Shown piece by piece: positions 11,483-24,421 of a DNA stretch of 64,000 nt. Both the position numbers and the translations under genes were made by a program. The stretch comes from Hansfordia pulvinata (lineage: Eukaryota; Ascomycota; Sordariomycetes; Xylariales). The stretch spans positions 2,418,001 to 2,482,000 of the forward strand of contig BJKQ01000001.1 in assembly GCA_006538405.1 (NCBI GenBank), written 5' to 3'. Position 1 is the first letter of the stretch. Each line of letters opens with the position of its first letter. The notes beneath the pieces are model-generated. The model was not told where the DNA came from and ran no database searches. It saw only the letters and a list, made by a program, of their open reading frames with translations.

Positions 11483-14400
11483 GTCGGCGAGGTAGCCGCG
11501 TGCCTCGGAGTGGCGAGCGTGAGTCAGGCAAGAAACAATCTGGGCTCTGGAGGGAGCAGAGTCTTGTGAGATGTCCTGGGCTGGAGCGCAGGGTCGAAGG
11601 GAGGAAGGAGGCAGATAGGAAAGATGTAGAAAACGAGAGAGGAATGCTCTCTACTTTACTCGCGGCTCCCTTTCTACCTTTTGGGCAGCTGCGGGCAGAC
11701 AAATAGATAAAACAGACAGCCATGCGACAGAACAATCTCGTCTCGGGCCGGCCCCGGATCCCCAAGAAAACCCTCTTTTCCTCCTCTTGGGTGCGCGGGG
11801 GACGTCGTGCCAGGTGAGACAGGGTGTCGAACACGCCACGGACTGCAACACGCTCGTACGAGGTGGTCCCTTTTCTCCCGAACATGGCCCCTTGTACATA
11901 TCTGCACGTCCTGGCTGGGAGATGCTACCTCGTCACGGCTGTTTTCGGATCGAGGGGCAGGGTGGACGAGCACGTCACCCGGGCTTGACGGTGGGTGACG
12001 CCGGGCGCGATTAGGCTCGCCCTACGAGTACTTTCGCTTGAGCCAGACTTTCATGGCAGAAGAGAAGTCTGTGTCTGGCGCGACGGAGCCTGGATCTCGT
12101 TGTTGCTCGGGTCTCGTCTTCTTTCTTTTCTTTTTCTCTTTCTTCATTGCTGGTCAACTGATCGGTGTCTTGCGGCCGGTCGCCTTTTTCCGCGGTACAA
12201 AGAGCTGAGTTCCCATCTTATTACGCTCGCGTGATGTCGAGACGCAGCTTTGCAGACGTCTGTGTGTCTGGCCCCAATTTCGCAGTTGATCCGCGCCGTT
12301 GAATGTTGTACGATCCCGGAGCCTGGTGCGCGGCGTCATCGATGCTGTCATTTCCGGACCGTGCCACCAGGTAACTTCTCGGACACCAGACAGCGGAACG
12401 ACTGGTATGAAGGGGTGGCAGGTAACTTACCTAGGTAGTTATCACTCAAGGTATCACGCAGGAGACCGGACACGAAGACAGTGCCACACCAAATGCAATC
12501 GTCACCACATGGGAAAAGGTGGTGGACGCGTATGGGCTGCACCCGTAGCGCATCAATTCGTGGTCGGTCTGGTGTAAGTGCGACCGATTACAGGGTCGTG
12601 ACTGCAGGTCCTTGTTCGGCAGGGGCTACGAGTAAAGCTAAGAGACGATGAAGACCACCTGCCATGATTGGCTGATCAGACTTGGATAGTGGGTCGTTTC
12701 CATCCAGAAGACGTCAACTGCATAAGCTATGCATATGCATTAGCGCGAGTCTATGTCCGGGTACGTTCCTACTCGTACTGATGGGATACCTACATGTACT
12801 TGACATAGTGCGTATATGACTACATCCGATACTTGTGCTTACATATTGATTTGTCTATGAGAGTTGCAGAATACATGTACCTTTCACCATGGAGAACCTA
12901 CATCAATACCATTTCATGGCTTCGGTTTCGGCATAAATGCAGATATTTAAAAAATTACTTATCACTCAAGGTGGCTTCTGCTTGAAGCGCTCTCAGACTG
13001 GAGACCACTCACGGGCATTTGGTGCAGTCTTTGGGACGTCATTGAAGTACTCGTATGCGTGCCTGCTTACCATACTCCAGTCGTATGGTACCTACAAGTA
13101 CTCGTAGAGTGCCCATCTGCAACACCCTGCATGCCGCAGATGCAGCCCTGGGTAGACTCGGCGGGAGGCACCACCACCAACGCTGCCTGGAGGGAAGGAG
13201 GCACTTGAAGCGATAGGATGCACAGATCGATCCGCCCGCAACGGGGCGCCCTGCTCAAGTTACAGGGAAGGTATCTAAGGTTCGCAACCAGTTGTTTCCA
13301 TTACCCACATGGATGTACGAGTAACTCACAGCCCGAGAGCCTTGTGCCGATGAGCCTGTTTCACCATCTGCTGGCTTGTCGGCTAGTCGCCGCCCCGCTC
13401 TGCCTCGTCGTTCTAGCCCTGGACTGCGGGTATCGACCCTCTCCGGCCTCTTCGCATCCCTCCCGTGCCCCCTCATCGTCGCCATCCCTGGCGCTAGAGT
13501 CGCTTCGAAGGCCGACATGGCATGCAGCCGGTGCTCATTGTAGTGACCGTGCCACGACCCTTTGGCTTTTAGATGCTGGCCTTCCTTCAATACTAGGTAC
13601 CTAACCTACCTACTAACAACGGCCACCGCCATCGCGGCCTCAGCTGCCTCCTCCTCTCTTCCCTTTCGCTCAGCCTCGAAGCCCCCAGAGCCGCAGCTCT
13701 TCCACGCCTATCTTCTAGAAGTTGGCCGATCAGCTCCTTGGCCTTTCCGCCGGCCGCTCGCAACCTGTCCGCTGCCCCTTCGCCATGGCATATTGTGAAT
13801 CCCGTGCTAGCCCGGCGGCCAGCCTGCGCGACTGAGACCAGCTTCGCACTAAAACACGGCAAGATGGCATACGAGTATCTTTAGACCGTGATGGATCTTG
13901 GCGAAACCACAAGCCCGTCTAACCCAACGCCGTCTACCTACAGCTTCAACGAACTGTCCGCGTGGATGTCACCGGTGCTTCATCGTCTCAACTTCCTTGT
14001 AGCTTGCCAGGCTGCGACCAAACAAGTACGATACCTGGTGCTCTACATTGCAGATGCCAAAATCGAAAGCAGTGGTCGCCAATGTCGAAATGACGGGCCA
14101 GTCTGGAGACGAATGTACGCGACTTCCTACGAGCTGCAGGTTTGCCACGTCGGCATATGTCTCGGCTCACGATGGAGGGCAATCTGCGTCAGCATCATGG
14201 CCTTCATGCCTGCGCCGGCAGTTGCTGATCGGCAGACCCAAGGAAGCGGCATGTGTCTGCATTCCTGGCAGCATCTCGGCTGAGAGCTATTGATGCCTAT
14301 CAGTACGCACCAGGAGTGCTGCCTGCCTGCTTTGCCCACACGTCGTGACAAGTGACGGAATGAGAGCAGCGCAGGTGACAGAGGATGCGGGTCCATCCCA

Positions 14401-17347
14401 TGCCTGGTGGCGACATCCCTCAAATGGCAGAGTCTACGAGTACGCGTGGTTGACACGGTTCGTGTAGCAAGCATTACCCTTCTCGTAGTTGGTTTGCAGC
14501 TCGACTAGTGGAAGAACTTCGCGCTTGACTGCGTCCAACCTGGACTCGTTAGGAAGTGTTCATGAGAATCAAGATCCTCAATTGCCTCCTGCAAAGTCAA
14601 ATCGTGCGCATCTTTCACCGGGCTGCTTTGCCGTCGGCCCAGACAGCAGTTCAGACAAGCCGTCTGACATTCCAACGGGGCCACTTGCAGAGACGGTGGA
14701 TGGTGGCTGCCTGTGCGGTCTGTGCCAGAACCGGGGGTGCCTCAAGTCGCGTTCGAGGCCTTAGCCAGAGGTCGCCAGTGTGCAAGTACGCGTACAAACC
14801 CTCGCCCCCCTCCCCTTAGTACATGTTAGAAATTGTAACTAGTACGAGTAGCCGTCTGGATAGTTCGATCCAGACTGGCGCCGGCGCCGGTCCAAGCACA
14901 AGCTGCCGCCGCAGCGTTGCCCCTCGAGGGAAGCGTCCGCAGCAGTTGAGAGAACAGAAACATGGTCTGGAAACATGCAGAGGGAGCGCCCAGGATTTCG
15001 TGGGTTTCCTGTCCTGAGACGCACGGGGGTCTGTGGCGTTGCCTCTCGGTGAGCCGGCCCACGGCAGAGCAATTGAGCAACATGGCGACCTAGAGGCAAG
15101 GAGACGGCGCAACCGGGCGAGCGAACGCTGTGGTCAGAGATGTACGAGTAGGGTCGCAGGCACACAGGCAACAAAGGTGCAGCAACGCATCGCTGGAGAT
15201 GCGGGAAAAGACTGGCGCACTTGGTGACTGGCACGCCGTGATGGCGACTAATAAGAATTGCGATCACCGAGTCTGGGGGCCCGATTAGGGACTGCGAGAC
15301 GTTTGCCCCTTGGAAACCGAGCAAGACCCCTGGGCTAGTAGGCTAATGGGCTACTCGGGCTACGAAATGTACAGGCACACGCACGACTTAGGTACTCCGT
15401 AGATGGTCGCTTCGCTAGCAAGAATCTTGGGCTTGCGAGTACTCGCACCTACTCCGTACTGCTGATGGATGGGTCTCTACACGATGTATGTACTCGTAGG
15501 TTGTCGACGGTCACGCATCACGGTAGCCCAAGCTCAACGTCCCGTGTTTTCTACATGCTGCAAGCATTCAAGGGCGTAAAGTACTCGAGGTACGTAGGTA
15601 GCGTCTAGTTAGAATGCAAACTCAGACAAGCCAGGGCGAATGCTACATTCTCGTGCCTTAGGTACCTCCGGTCCGCTTGAAGACTTCCAGGGGGGTTTGT
15701 GAGGCACATCTCATCCCATCTACAACCTCCAGCTAGTAAGATACTTCAAGTAGGGCAAGGTACCCCCGAATACCGGGCACCAACGGGCTGCGCGGACGAA
15801 CCGCTGCAGGGGGTGTCAGGGGCACGCGGTCTTTGGCGACACGAAAAGTTGGAGCCAGGGGCAGGCGCGCCCAGGTCAGATCTCGGGGCACGACGATACA
15901 TCCACGTAGGCAAGGTACGGATACTGTATCTAGGTACCTAACGCGGGCACTGGCTGCATTTGCATGCCGCGCATGCCAGAATGCGTCCATACGATACGAG
16001 TACAAACGTGGACTGGGTCTTTTGGGTCACCCGTAAAGAGGCAAGACGTGGATTCCGTAATTATAAGGTGAGGTGCTCGTAATAATAAGGCAGGCAGGCC
16101 ACCACCTCGTGGTCAGTTCCCCAGGCCGGCCGTCTCGCCAACCCAGATCATTCAACTCACCTGTCTGCGTCTCTCCAACTTGGACGCCGGCAATCCTTCG
16201 AACCCTCCTCTTCGGCTCAGGTTGGTTAATAATAGCACACCTCCCCGTCGCTCGTTGCGCCCCGTTGGCCGTCTTCGACAGACCGCGACGCCTCCCATCG
16301 CCAATCCGTTGGTGCATCACACCCCCTCGGCGCCCCCTCCGTGTTCTTTTTTCGGCTCGACTCTCGTTCCGATGGGCGCTGGCCCTTTTCGCCACCGTTC
16401 CATCTTGTTCGATCATCCCCGTGTCGTCTTCTCGAAGTTTTGCCGTCGCCGCCACCGCGTCCAACTTCGCTGATCGTTCCCTGGGTACCCACGGTGGCTG
16501 ACGGGTAATCTTCGTTTTCCACGATACCATCCACACCCGCCGCCGCGGACCTCGCCTCAGGCAGCAACCCGGCTTCTGTTCCATAAGCCCAAGCACGTTG
16601 CAAAACTGCCTGCCGACACGCCAAGCCAAGCCAACCCGACTGCGCCGGCCCGGAATTTGCAGTAACTACAGCACCCTCCCTTGTCGCTCTTTGTCCATTG
16701 TCTCCTTGCACAGTCAAGAAAAAACCTCATTCCGTCTGATCAGTCTATTCCTGGCATCAAACATCAAACGGGCGCACTCAACCTCTCCCATGGCATTGTA
16801 GTAAAACAAGGCTCTATTCTACTCAAACAGCGCCCTTGGCAAAGCCGCTCGCATACAAAAAAAGAAAAGGAACCCACCCTCGTCATCTGTCACCCGCTCC
16901 GTTCGCTGGCTTCCTGCTCCTTCGACTCCTCCGCTATCCTGTCACCAAACAATTCCATCCCTTGCTCGTCCGCCAACCCATTTTCCGCTTTGGGTTATTT
17001 CGCCATTTCCAGCGCCCTCCCGCCCGCCATCTACTCATATTTCTGCGTCGATTACGTCGGCCCCGATCTGTTATAGAAGCTCCCCCGCCCGGCCTCGATC
17101 TCGTTCCGTCATCATCTTTCAACACCATCAACTTCATCTACCACCTTCTCTTCGCTCGACTCTCAACTTGGCTGGCCAATTGAGCCATTCTGTACACCGC
17201 CCGCCTCGATCTGCTCATTCACTTGAAACGGGTCTTGCTTGTTCGCTTGCACTGTGTTGAGCTCGCACTCCAGTGGTCTATTCAATTCATAATCCGTATC
17301 ACGACGTCACAAAAACACCAAGAGAAATCCCGACACATATACCCAAG
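11483..17347. other. Long gene-free region and pyrimidine-rich leader of the 17.35-kb gene
   Basis: No gene I can support in nearly 6 kb. The part from 12.6 to 16.0 kb is dense in TACTCGTA/TACGAGTA octamers (for example 12770, 13048, 13099, 14435, 15491) and short GGTACCTA-type words. From about 16.1 kb to 17.35 kb the plus strand turns C/T-rich, consistent with a promoter and long 5' leader for the gene starting at 17348. Short open frames in it look random. Confidence 0.55.
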
Positions 17348-18046
17348 ATGCCTTCCAAGCAGTCCTACCACCGCGTCCGTCCCTCCGTGGACAAGCTCGT
17401 CGATATCCTGGCAGACCTCGACGAGACGCAGATGGAAACCCTCCTGCAAGAGATGAACCACACAACCCCCGCCAACGTCGCTGTCTCCCAAGGCATCAAC
17501 TTCTTCGAGCGCCCGGCGCCCGCCCCCGCCCCTCTTCCCCGCAGAAGGCCCCTGGCTTCCATCTCGACCTTCAACCTGCGCTCCGAGGCCGCCAAGCAAC
17601 GCAATGCCAGCCGCATATCATCTGCCCCCGAGCCTGCCCCACGGCCCAAGAGCGAAGGTTTTGAAGAAGAAGACGTCAGAGAGGCGGCTCGCGAGGAGCG
17701 CGCCCAGCGCTACAACACGCCGCGCTCTTACAAGCGCATCAGCCGCCCTTGGGTCTCGGGCCTGTACTCTCCCGCCACTCTCCCTGACCTGAACGAATTG
17801 CTGGCGGCCTATCTGTCGGACTCGCCCTCGACGGATAGCATGTCGTCAGGCGCGTCCTCGCCTACCACGCCCATGTCTGGCGCGCGCTTTGCGCCCTCGA
17901 TGATGCCCGAATCTGAAGGTCCCGGCCTGGATTTGTTGGAACCGTCCCCTACACGGCACCACCGGGGCTTTGCCCGGCAGCCCGAGGCGGGTGCCGGCCC
18001 CGCCGACGGTATGAGCGGAATCTTCGAGGTCCTGTCGAAGGTCTAG
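17348..18046 (+). CDS. Hypothetical fungal protein, 232 aa, Ser/Pro-rich
   Basis: Single exon from the ATG at 17348 (context AAGATGCC) to a stop at 18044-18046. The N-terminal block (SVDKLVDILADLDETQMETL) is predicted helical and acidic. A Pro/Ala/Arg-rich linker follows, then a charged stretch (EEEDVREAAREERAQRYN), a basic-aromatic motif (SYKRISRPWVSGLYSPATLP) leading into DLNELLAAYLSD, and finally a Ser/Thr/Pro-rich region with many potential phosphorylation sites before GMSGIFEVLSKV. No signal peptide or membrane segment. I do not recognise the family; the mixture of a short ordered head and disordered tail suggests a regulatory or adaptor role, which is only inference. An alternative ATG upstream at 17273 gives 25 extra residues but sits in pyrimidine-rich leader. 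Confidence 0.78.
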   Translation: MPSKQSYHRVRPSVDKLVDILADLDETQMETLLQEMNHTTPANVAVSQGINFFERPAPAPAPLPRRRPLASISTFNLRSEAAKQRNASRISSAPEPAPRPKSEGFEEEDVREAAREERAQRYNTPRSYKRISRPWVSGLYSPATLPDLNELLAAYLSDSPSTDSMSSGASSPTTPMSGARFAPSMMPESEGPGLDLLEPSPTRHHRGFARQPEAGAGPADGMSGIFEVLSKV

Positions 18047-18788
18047 ATGCCCGCCCTCTTGTGAGGGGGCTTGCGGGATAGGTCTGGCGCGGAGGGATAT
18101 TTGCTTGGGCGGTCCCCAAGCTATGAACGCTTGGAGACCGTGCTGGACTCGGCCTGGTTGCGGAAGAAGGGAAATGCGCCCTTGACGAGGATGGTCATCA
18201 TGCTGGTCGACATCTTGAAAAGGTGTGGGGTGATTTTGTGTGCAAGATTTGCGTTCGATTTGGAATGAAGCGGATCGGATACCAGGCGCACAGGGAGTTT
18301 TTTCCTTTGCGTATTCTTTTGTTGTTCTTGGAGAGGCGTCTCTTGTTTGGTGGTTTCGACTTTGGATTCTTCTGTACTTGTGCAGAGCTGCTTTTCTTCA
18401 AACTTCTCTCCAGGCGCGGATTCTTCGGCCTATTTATCTTCGATTTCATGTCTTATGAGACGAGGAACCAGCCTTTATATTTTTCTACACTACACAACAC
18501 AGAACATGGACGCTCCTTGTCCGTGGGACCCCGATGGACGGGTGTCGAGCCACTTGGAACAGGGAGCAGGGATGGTACGCGGCGCATGAAGGCGTTTCGA
18601 TCTCAGTCGACGGGGCCTGGTGGAGGTCAAGAAGGCATAGAACATAGTACAGAGTCAATACATTTGAAACCGGATTGGATCAAGTCGATGTTTATTGTTG
18701 TGTTGCTGTTCCCAGTCGTCCCAATTGTTCTCTGTATCATTTCGCCCTCGCCCCGTCTTAAGACGGCTGTGCTATGCTATTTTCTCTA

Positions 18789-18800
18789 CCCCCCCCCCCC
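18789..18800. repeat. Poly-C tract (C12)
   Basis: Pure C run in gene-free DNA downstream of the 17.35-kb gene. Confidence 0.8.
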
Positions 18801-18952
18801 TCCTCTCGAAAACATGGAAGCCTGCGCCAATGAGCTGGGACCCGTGCCTGGAGACCCCAGATCCCGTGGCATCCCGGAGAGCACAGAAGTTAAAACGGAC
18901 GAATGGAAAAGATGAGGCGTGATTGTGATGTCATTCGCCCATTGCGACGCCG

Positions 18953-18963
18953 CCCCCCCCCCC
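18953..18963. repeat. Poly-C tract (C11)
   Basis: Second pure C run about 150 bp after the first. Confidence 0.8.
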
Positions 18964-19546
18964 TCGAGGGGGGTCTTTTGTTTGGGGCCGCCCGGTCCCT
19001 ACCTCTTACGGGGCTCACACGAGGTAAATGCACGGAATATTTCCCGTCGTCTTCGACAATCCATGCGTGTGTGGCCCCTGGTCACTCCCCCGCGTCATCT
19101 ATCATACCGTCTACTACTCGCAAGTTTCTTCTCAGACCGTGGTCATCAGCATCCCCAGAACGGCAAGCCGGGACACGAACCGGACACTGGCTCAGAAGCC
19201 CTGCCATGCTTCGGCCCCGTATGGTTTTGCGGCTGCCTATCCAGTGCAGCCCATGCCCTGCGCAGTCGAATCTCTTCCATCTCCCCTGTTTCTTGCTCTT
19301 TCGTGCCGGTCTCTGGCTCCTGTCTTTCCTTCCTCCGGGGACCCGATCGTCATGCCGTCAATGCCGTGGTCAAACCACCCCGCCCCGCTGCCTTGTTTCC
19401 GGGTCCCGCCGTGGTTCCGGCCAGGCACGCCACCGTTATGCGGGACCTCACACACACTGAGGCATCTACACCTACACCCCCGTCCCACCCCCTCCGACGG
19501 TTCAGCGCGGACGGGCACACCGGGCGCGTGGGCGTGTCGCAGACAA

Positions 19547-19556
19547 GGGGGGGGGG
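19547..19556. repeat. Poly-G tract (G10)
   Basis: Pure G run in gene-free DNA. Confidence 0.8.
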
Positions 19557-22500
19557 CGGCGTTTACGGGGATGGAAATCGGAAGGTATTCATTCCGCGTT
19601 GTTCAATGTAGAAGAAAACGGGGAGCCCCGGGCCTAGATGATGAAAATAGAAGGTTAGAGGAGGGTTCTCGTGGCTTTCGGAAAAGCCGCAGCCCTGACC
19701 AGGACGCTGCGCTGGGGTTGTGGTCGCAGAGATACTAGGTACGTACCTACTGGTCACCTTCCAGGATACATAGGTAAGTGAACAGAGGAAGGGGGAGAAG
19801 TCGCAGAGACAACACCATTCACTCGCCCGCTGTGACGCACAGGCAGGATTCCATGGTCGACGGGAGATCCAAAACGGATAGCATCTATGCTAAGCACGCC
19901 ACGGGGTGGGACGCGCCGTAAATAAGTGCGAGAGTAGGCAGGTAGTCCACGGGAGGTGTTGGGACACACCAGACGCCAAAGCGCGACCAAGCCACGCGGC
20001 GAGAGCACGCGCCCCGTGCGGGCTCGGGCGATGCGGGACCGGTAAAGAAGCAGACGCAGACGCAGACGGGGCGGCGAGGATCACGGGCTCTTCGCCTTTC
20101 GCGCTCCCGCTGCCGCCGAGGCACGTCACATGTTGAAAGACGCGCTCTGGCCCATCGAAAAGAAAGGAACGGGCACTCGCTACATACATGTAGGTATGTA
20201 GAGGTAGGTAGTTTGGGTACCTGGTATCCAGCGCAGACGGCCTGCTTGAGAGATACAGCCATGTGCCAAAGTGCATAAACTGCCTGAAGCCAGACCCCGG
20301 ATATGCGTACATGCCAGCAATGCAATATCAGTCATGCCGCGTCAGTGCGACATAGTCTACTTAACATTGACATGGAACGAGCCTCAGATTCGTAGACCAT
20401 TGACGTGATGATGGTCACCAAGTATTGAGTGCCTTGGATAGAATATCTATGTGTGTGATGGGTTCCAACCGTCATGCGGATCAGACTTACGAAAAGGGCG
20501 GGGGCGCTCTTGGATACCTCACATCCCAAATATGGATCGGAGCTGCCTCTCGCGAAGACGTCCTCGGGTGTCCCTCCAAAAAAATCAAACGAGTACTTTG
20601 GCAGGCACGTTCGGGTGATGGAAACGAGATGCCATACATATGAATACAGTGCTCGCACGGAAGCCGCGACGCGCAACCCATCCAACGCACGCAACACCAC
20701 AGCACGGCGTCTCCTTGGTGGGTGTTACCTGCCAAAGCCGACATCTCGCGGCTGGCACTCGTTCCTCGAAGGACTGCAGTACCTTGGGTCCCTACACTCA
20801 CATCCAGTTTGCTCAATGTCGTCGCCGCTGTGATCGATACGCCATGAAGCCAAAGGAGGTCCGGTGTTCTCTTCCCCCTCCCTGGGCTGTGTACTCCGCC
20901 AGTGTGCGACGTGGCCGTTCATCTGGCCTTTCCCCCGAGAAACAATCTATCGGTCCATTTCTGTACGCCGTGGCCGCTAGAAGACGACGTGCATTGCCTC
21001 GCATTGAGGAGGGCGGCGTCAGTACACTTAATGCTGAAGATGTCATGCACCAATTTCTGTGAAGTTGCGAGGGCGAAGATAAGAGAGTGTCGGTAGACGC
21101 AGACATATGGGGCCGGAATGTTGGGGTAAGCAAAATCACCTATCGAGCCAGGCTTAGGTTCATAGAGAGCTACCATGGATTGTGGGCCAGGCGCAGACGA
21201 GATATTGCTGTGAGTGTAAGGCTGGCCATTGAGCACACACGGTGACCGAACCGCAGCATACCATATTCGAGCCCAGGCTTCCGGGAAGTGTCAATGAATG
21301 CCGAGACTTTCGGGCTAAATGGCGTAAGGGGTATCTCCTCGACGGGTCGCAGCAACCGGATCTTGTTGCTGACGAACCATTCCTTTTTGGCGTTTGCAAT
21401 GACAGATGATAGCACGACGATGGATGCTTCATGCCTTTGCCTTGCCCAGCTGCGTAGCGCAGCCGAAACATGATTCCACGGCTGCCCACTCGGGGGATCT
21501 GTCCAAGGCAGGCTGGCCCGGTGGCATGGTGCGAAGGGCGGCCGGATACTGCCCAGACGAGCAGTCAAATGCTCGATCAACCTGTGCCAAGGCAGCCTTG
21601 ACTTGACGTCCGTGTCCCCAGCCAATGGCCAGCCTCGGATCCGGCCTCTTCGAGGCTTGGGGCCGGCACAGCCGCGGGGGTGTATTGGTGTGAGACCAGC
21701 CACGCCTCTGCCGCACGAGGCTCTGGGCGGTGCTATCGAGGGAACGGCAGTCTGGTTGGGCCACCGAAACCGATCCAATTATTCAAATTCCCAGCCCAAG
21801 GCAGACACGGCCACCTTGAAAAAGCCTTTTGGACCAAACAGGCCCAGTCCCGAATACCCGAGGTGCACGACAGGGGCCTATGGAGAGTGGCATCGTGGGG
21901 GAGCATCCCATCACTAGGTCAAGTCAGGCTGGTCCAGAAGCACGTCGAATGGCGTCTGGAACAACCCGACAGAGCCCGCGCTGCCGCCTCTCACGGATCT
22001 TGTCGCCGCACCTTGGTCATCTCCCTGGTAAGATTTGCTCGTGTCGACTCCAAGTTGGTGGTGTGTGCCCGCAGAGAGCACGCGGAACAGGGGACCGGAA
22101 GCGCTGGAAAGCATCTAATGCGGCGTCGAAGTTGGAAGGGTTATTGTCTGTCTACAGCTGCTCTGTGATCTGCATCGCTTTCTTTGGGGACTGCTCATTT
22201 GACTATCGGCGAGAAAGACCGTTCCATCTGTTGGCACAGGAGCCACGAGTCATGGGAAGACTCTAATGTATGATCAGGATTAACACGCGTACTTGGGGCT
22301 CTATGAGCTCGTGACCGCTTCGAAATCGGAATGCCCCATGCGGATGACGTAGAGGCGCATTGTTTGCGTCAGGTGACTTTCACGTTGGCACGGCTGTGTT
22401 AAGGGAACCTGGTCAAATTAATTCAGACGCTCTCAGACTCGCATCCTCGAATTTATGGTCTGAGGGGGTCTTTGGTCCCTGTCTCTCTTCCTCTGCCCGA

Positions 22501-22810
22501 AGCCTCGAGGGGCACGACACGCTGGCCCATCAAAAGTTACAACATTTCGGCAGTATTTTTTGCTCCCCGTCGACTCGTAGAGCCACACCCCCAAACGCCC
22601 GTGCAGTACCAATATGCGAGGAATAGAGTGAAAACAAAAAGACATGCATCGTGATTTCGTAAGTCATCGGTTGCATCAACGGATACCCCAGAGCCCCTCT
22701 GACGACAGGTGCGACGAGGACTACCCTGCAAATGTCGTGTCAGTGCCAGTCAATAGCCAACACACTTCGATTGCCTGTCTGCTCATGCATGGGTTATTAA
22801 GCAGGGCTTA

Positions 22811-24421
22811 TCAGTATCGCCGATCGCCGCCTGCAAAACGTTCCCTAAGCCAACTGAACGGGCCACCACCGGAGCTCCTATCGCGGGCTTGGTCGGCCTG
22901 TGGTGACTGTTCGGTGGGCGAGGCACTTCTCGTTCTGGGAGATTGCCCCCCTGGCGAGGCTGAAGGCGACGCTCTGCGTGAACTAGCCCTGGCCGCTGAG
23001 CCACCAGTGATATAGTCGAGTCGATCTTCCCGGTTGCTGCGCAAATTGTTCCGCCGCCGCTCAGCTGCACCAGCTGCACCGGATGTGCTTTCAGCAGCGT
23101 CGGATGTACCGACAGGCGCGCTTGGTTGAGACGACTGGTCAGTGCCATGGGCTGGCTGTCCGGCATTCTCACCGTCGATAGGGGCGCGGCAAACGGGGCA
23201 AGAGTTGTGTTCCCTCAACCACAACACGACGCAATCGTTGTGGAACCAATGCTTGCATGGAAGCACGCAGGCCTCGTCACCGAGCTTCATGTCGTCGATG
23301 CAGATGGTGCATTCGGCGTTTGCTTCCTGCCCGAGCATCTCCTGATCCAAATTCTTTCTGAGCAGGTTGTTGATGGCGGTTTGAGACGCAGGCGCGGCCG
23401 CATTCGACTGCGGGTTGGCTTCCATCAAGTTGGAAATGATGCGATCCAACGCCTCATTACTGTACACGGCGTCGCCGTGCACCACGTTCGGGTTCAGGAA
23501 ACTAGCCATCAGCTGGTTCAGCGCGGTAGCAAGATGCTCTGGGCCGGCGCGTTCGGGGTCAGGGTTGCTCGGGTCGCTTCGATTATTCGCAGCCGGGGGC
23601 ACCAGAGGCGGCGCTCCCATGCTCTCGAAAAGGTCCTGGAAAATCCTGGCAAAAGATCAGTCATGTGCACAAGTCTGGTAGAAGCGGTTGACGTAAGTAG
23701 CGTACCCGTCGAATCCATCACGCATCGGTCTGCTATGTCGGTCATGGGGATCCTGGGGCTCTGGACCCGAGGGGCTGTGGACAACATTGCGAATCCCTCC
23801 TCCCACACCTGTGGTGATGCTGAAGCTGCTCACACCACCTCTAAATCCCGGTCCTGTTACAGTTCGGTACGTGATGCTCGGGGCAGGAGCTTGCTGAGGG
23901 GGCGGTGGTGGAGGTCCGCCCATTGGGTGAGGCCCACGAATGCTTTGTAGCAAGTCCTCAAATCTGCGAGCAATATCATCGCCGTCTTCGGGAGCAGTCC
24001 GTGCTGGAGCGCCGGGAGGCAACTGTCCGGGCCGTTGAAATGTCGTGGAGCGACCAAAGAAGCCGCCAGGGCCCGTGGCATAGTGCTGCGTTATGTCCTC
24101 CTCCTCGGGGTCTGAGTAGTCGGCCTCGGGACCGGACAAGAAAGCTGGGGAAGGACCGGGATGGCTGGGCTCGGGTCGCGGGTCATTGTCGACTGATATC
24201 TACATGGAAAGTTTGGTCAGCGAGATAGGGCCTCATCGGCAGAGCGAGCTGGGGAGACGAACGATTTCGGTGGCCCCGCTGTGGCAGCGGGGGCAGACGA
24301 GATCACCGGGGGTCTCATCCTGATACCACTCGTTACGACACTGATGGCAAAAGACGACTTCGCGGCCGGTAGTGGCGTCGAGCTGGCGGCGCAGGTGCCG
24401 CGGGGGCGGGGTGGACTCCAT
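22811..24421 (-). CDS. RING-H2 E3 ubiquitin ligase, RNF115/126 (BCA2-like) architecture
   Basis: Three exons on the minus strand, 24421-24263, 24199-23706 and 23645-22811, with introns of 63 and 60 bp (CTGAC branch points); the spliced CDS is exactly 496 codons (495 aa). The N-terminal zinc ribbon is visible: Cys25-x2-Cys28 (CHQC) and Cys43-x2-Cys46 (CPRC), as in RNF115/126-type ligases, where it binds ubiquitin or client adaptors. An acidic/Gly/Pro-rich middle follows, then a RING-H2 at about residues 330-371 with CTIC, the Cys of CVLPC, KHWFH and CPVC ligands in the expected order, and a Ser/Arg-rich tail ending SWLRERFAGGDRRY. It should transfer ubiquitin from an E2 in cytosol-facing quality control or trafficking; substrates unknown. 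The frame extends upstream of the ATG at 24421 without another ATG, so the start is well fixed. Confidence 0.93.

Larger units (their letters stand above)
18047..22810. other. Gene-free stretch
   Basis: Probably includes the 3' untranslated region of the hypothetical gene. It contains C tracts at 18789-18800 and 18953-18963, a G tract at 19547-19556, and TACCTA/TAGGTA repeats near 19740-19770 and 20185-20220. A minus-strand patch at about 20.9-21.8 kb has weakly protein-like open frames (see findings). Overlapping plus-strand frames around 18.9-19.7 kb look like chance. Confidence 0.5.

Noticed and set aside
18919..19738. Two overlapping plus-strand frames of 230 and 236 residues
   Set aside because: They overlap each other in different frames, contain homopolymer-encoded runs and no conserved pattern; located in a 3' flank.
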